A stretch of DNA of 64,000 nt from Molanna angustata (Eukaryota; Arthropoda; Insecta; Trichoptera; Molannidae): NCBI GenBank assembly GCA_963576475.1, contig OY754964.1, positions 7,971,486 to 8,035,485 on the forward strand. Direction: 5' to 3'. The position numbers and the translations under genes were made by a program. Below the pieces are notes generated by a model. That model had not been told where the DNA came from. It saw nothing but the letters and a program-made list of their open reading frames with translations, and made no database searches. This document shows, in pieces, positions 60,948-64,000 of this stretch; position 1 is the first letter of the stretch; every line of letters begins with the position of its first letter.

Positions 60948-61872
60948 TTTAATTCTCTTGATCGAATCAACAATATAAAGCCAAGACGCGTGTATGAAGG
61001 AACATTTTGTATGGTGTAGTGGACTTTTTGTATGACGAAAACACCAACTTAGAGGCTTCGTAGCATATAGGTATGTTCTATATGAATTCAGAATTTGAAG
61101 TAGAACATTTTGTGTGCCTTTGTGTGCCTGTGTCCCCCCCCCCTCTTATAACTTTTGATCCGCTCAATTCACAGAGCCCAAAATTTCAGAATATATAGAT
61201 ATTTATATGCCTACAAAACAATTATACTCAGAATTTTGAATTTTTGTTTCAGTCAGGGATTATCAACTTTTGAAATTTTACATTTTTTTTTATATATCTC
61301 AAAAACTAGAATGCTGATAATTAGTATAAATATAGACAATCACGAAATCTCAAATTTGTTTTTTCAAAAATGTTCCAGAGTTTCTCAAACATTTTTTATT
61401 AAGGAAATTTTTTTTATGATACATTTATGTGTTTAACTGCCTACATTTCCACAGTTTTTAAAAATATAGAAAAATCCGAAATACCCCAACTAGATAATTT
61501 AATTTTCTATAAAAAAATTGAACATTGTAGCAGTACATCTCAAAGTTTTTTTTAATAATTTTTATAAAAATGGAATTTAGTGACGATATCGTTTCATACA
61601 ATTTGTAAGGCATTATACACCACACAATATCTCACTCAATATCTACTTAATCTCCAAAAATACATACCATCATGCTGTATTCATATTCTGGGTAGGAAAA
61701 AAAGATTGACCTCCATACTATCCTAAACCTGACATACATACCTACATGTTTTATATAGAAATTAAAATATCTTAAAATGTTTATAAATTCGTGTTTAGAG
61801 TTTGGTACGTATTCTTCAATTATATACACTATCGCCATCGAGAGTTGGATCTCATGTGTTGCATGCAACTAG
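60948..61872 (+). mobile_element. Non-autonomous Helitron H5, 3'-intact
   Basis: Plus-strand orientation. It follows H1 closely in reverse, ending TTGCATGCAACTAG at 61872 followed by T. The first bases of the 5' terminus are altered or lost. A C run (CCCCCCCCCC) is at about 61133. It abuts the non-LTR fragment at 60757-60935. Confidence 0.78.
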
Positions 61873-61874
61873 TA

Positions 61875-62561
61875 ATTCCTTCGTAGTTTAGTACTAGTAG
61901 ACGATAGTTTTATTTATCAACAAAATAAGTCAAACACGTAGAATAAAATACAAAGTTGATTATTTTTTTAATTTTTAATGAAATTCATATAAATAAACAA
62001 TAACTCGATTAATTATAAAGAAATATTCGTATAAATGAATGCGGTTTTTTTTACAATGGATATGTAAGGTTTTACTTATTGTAAGACGATTTAGGTAATC
62101 AATCATTTCTTAAAATACGATTCCATGAAAAAAAATGCTAAATAAATATGTAAATATACTACCACAAAGGATACCCGAAAACTGGAAGTATTAGGATTAA
62201 TTTGTTCTTAAATTTGTTGAAAATGGTAGGTTTTGTTTATATAAGTACAGATAATTTATAATTGGCTGTTTCCAAAGATATTTCCCATAAAACCGATAAA
62301 TCTTTGTTTAAGTTTAATAAATTTAATCTCACGAATGCAACTCCACTTGAAAGTAATCGTGAATTACACGTTTTTTTACTTTGATCCAACAAAAGAAATA
62401 CGTAATTTTATCGATTACCTAAAACAAATATATAAACTTAACCCAAAACAATTGATAAACATTTATTTCAATTTCCATGTTCTGATATTATTCAATCGAT
62501 ATATTTTTGATCTGAATTAAACAAATAAATGATTAAACGAATAATTTTGTTATCGTTCTAG
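61875..62561. other. Intron end before ABCG exon B
   Basis: AT-rich, with an upstream pyrimidine-containing stretch and TTCTAG acceptor at 62561. No repeat recognised. Confidence 0.5.
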
Positions 62562-62751
62562 GTTGCCCGAAAGACTGACTGCCCAAGAACGAAGAGCACA
62601 CGTAGAGCACATTATAAGAGTATTGGAACTTGGAGCATGTGCAGAGACCAGAGTAGGAGATGGTGTAAGAAGAGGACTATCTGGTGGAGAAAAGAAAAGA
62701 GCCAACATAGCCTGCGAACTTCTTACAGACCCAGTTTTAATGCTACTTGAT
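62562..62751 (+). CDS. ABCG-subfamily ABC transporter, internal exon B (signature motif to Walker B)
   Basis: Continuation of the same ABCG nucleotide-binding domain. The acceptor is TTCTAG at 62561 and the donor GAT|GTAAGT after 62751. The first base G completes the AG left by exon A to give Arg, then the frame reads [11 protein letters not shown] and so on for 63 codons. The ABC signature LSGGEKKR is followed by RANIACELL and then LMLLD, the start of Walker B. The catalytic Glu and D-loop expected next (EPTSGLD in the family) must be in a later exon beyond the window. The exon ends in phase 0. The residues either side of the exon A/B join (AALR then LPERL) match the usual spacing between Q-loop and signature in ABCG proteins, so no exon seems to be missing. 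GC is about 45% by hand count (86 of 190), much lower than exon A, with many AGA codons. Confidence 0.93.
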
Positions 62752-64000
62752 GTAAGTTTCGAATATAATATTCTCGGACACGGTTTAAAAAACATTTTCA
62801 AATGAATTTATTGAATAATATAATATGACTTTTTAACACAATAAGAAGTAAATACACGAGTAAAACTAATTGTAAATTATATCTACAGCTGTTTTACAGT
62901 TGCTATGTCATTTTTTTTTAGTTTTTTTTACTAGTCTGATTCTAAGGTGGAATGGCATTCATAAATGAATATAATTTCACTAGTAAGCATGGCCACTTTA
63001 AAATGCTTTGTGAAATGTGGCATAAATAACACTCTCTTTTGAGGTAAATATCTAAGCGCCAAATATTTTGATGAAAATCTTCGTCACATCAATGCACCAG
63101 CTCATTATATGCTCTCCGGTTATCTAGGCTCTGTATTATATTTCATTTATTTTAAATTTCAATCATATGTGAACACGGGGTTTCATGTTATGGCATACCG
63201 ACTTCTGATGACAGGCAGCAAAACGCACAACATCAGCGCTGTATTCCCCAAGGGCTATATACTTTAGACTTGTTGACAGGTTTACTGGTCTCTAAATTGA
63301 ATTGATCGCTTGCATCACACACGATTATTGGTCGTTTTATTTATTCCGTGATGATGAATTGTCTCATGGTGCCTGTATTATATATAATATGTTGTGTAGG
63401 GATCTGATGAGGACGTTTCCTGGACCTTTTGACAGCCAATTGAGCGAATATAATGGCGCGACTGGGGATGAACTGAATGCTATTGCGGTTCATTACTTAA
63501 TACGTAATGATTGCACATTGTGCAACGGCGTATGTACCTACCTACATAACGGGCAGTCAAATTATACGCACTTATTACCCTGAGTGCTGAGTACTATCAT
63601 CGAGGACCTTAAACCCGAGTCGTGATTTGTTATGTGTATTATTGTCTACCACGGTTAACACATCACTTATATAATCAAGTTTAATAGCCTCTATAATACC
63701 TACTAGTAGGTACACACTGAAGACTGTTAATCAGATAATTCTGAAGTATTTTGGTCACAAAGCAAAAAGGGAGCTTGGAAACAGAAAATATAGTGTTTAG
63801 TTGTGGAAGTGGAAAGACTGCCTTTGGACCAGATAAAAATAATACCAACTGCCCCCCTAGACAACGTGTCATTAAGCTCAAGAAAAGATAACTTAATTTA
63901 TGGAAGTGACAGGTGCCAGTCACGTGACAACTATCACTTCCATACGTTGAAATATCTTTTCTTGTTTCTTTCCTTAAGCTAAATGACACGTTGTCTAGGG
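62752..64000 (+). other. Start of the next ABCG intron; no recognised gene
   Basis: Begins with the consensus donor GTAAGT. The DNA up to about 63755 is AT-rich to moderate and holds no domain that I recognise. An open frame at 63302-63583 (93 codons) has no splice context or recognisable motif and is not called as a gene. From about 63852 a foldback repeat begins and runs to the window edge. Confidence 0.6.
63852..64000. repeat. Foldback Q2, same family, reaching the window end
   Basis: Same palindrome as Q1, including the GCCAGTCACGTGACAAC centre, with a shorter left arm (about 8 bp deleted) and point changes. The right end is at or beyond 64000. Confidence 0.85.

Larger units (their letters stand above)
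23536..62561 (+). other. Giant ABCG intron (39,026 bp), repeat-filled
   Basis: Bounded by GTGAG at 23536 and TTCTAG at 62561, with compatible phases (2 then completing G) on the flanking exons. Almost all recognisable content is transposon-derived and is listed separately. No host exon or nested host gene was recognised inside it. Because the ABCG nucleotide-binding domain is colinear across the junction, an intervening constitutive exon is unlikely; alternative exons cannot be excluded by eye. Confidence 0.85.

Noticed and set aside
63302..63583. 93-codon frame as the next ABCG exon or a separate gene
   Set aside because: No EPTSGLD motif that must follow exon B, no matching phase-0 acceptor seen, no known domain.

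Overview
This window looks like nuclear DNA of an insect, most probably a moth or butterfly (Lepidoptera). It is AT-rich, has no operons or bacterial ribosome-binding sites, and is dominated by transposon remains of kinds common in Lepidoptera: RTE-like and CR1/Jockey-group non-LTR fragments, tRNA-derived SINEs, many foldback MITEs, and Helitron-type ends (TCCAACTGTCGA at one end, a small hairpin then CTAG at the other). The order-level call is an inference from these families; no database search was possible.

Only one host gene can be supported: an ABCG-subfamily (White-like) ABC half-transporter on the plus strand, seen as two internal coding exons. Exon A (23227-23535) carries the Walker A loop GPSGGGKT and the Q-loop region. 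Exon B (62562-62751) carries the signature LSGGEKKR and stops just after the LMLLD of Walker B. The splice phases fit (AG|G rebuilds one Arg codon) and the joined protein is colinear with the ABCG nucleotide-binding domain, so the two exons are probably consecutive and separated by an intron of 39,026 bp. The start of the gene and all of its transmembrane part lie outside the window or were not recognised.

Layout: 1-23226 is upstream of, or an earlier intron of, the ABCG gene and holds nested repeats (a SINE with a 13-bp target duplication at 1374-1670, a perfect 62-bp inverted repeat at 3157-3361, an RTE-like fragment at 9272-10534, a palindromic MITE nested in a SINE at 11195-11669, a Helitron at 12968-13978, a TIR element at 14864-15268, and a foldback containing a long TG microsatellite at 21519-22225). 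23536-62561 is the giant intron. It contains one apparently intact non-LTR ORF2 (endonuclease plus reverse transcriptase, 33373-36339) and two 5'-truncated relatives (56147-56696 and about 60757-60935), several older RT fragments, minisatellites with 33-, 68-, 72- and about 179-bp units, a TTAA-flanked foldback element (54523-55205), a 1.1-kb foldback (49576-50706) and Helitron copies. 62752-64000 begins the next intron and ends inside another foldback.

No CRISPR array, convincing functional tRNA, rRNA, operon or obvious undescribed multi-gene system was seen. What stands out is the density and nesting of foldback elements inside one transcribed intron, which the host pre-mRNA should read as many long hairpins.
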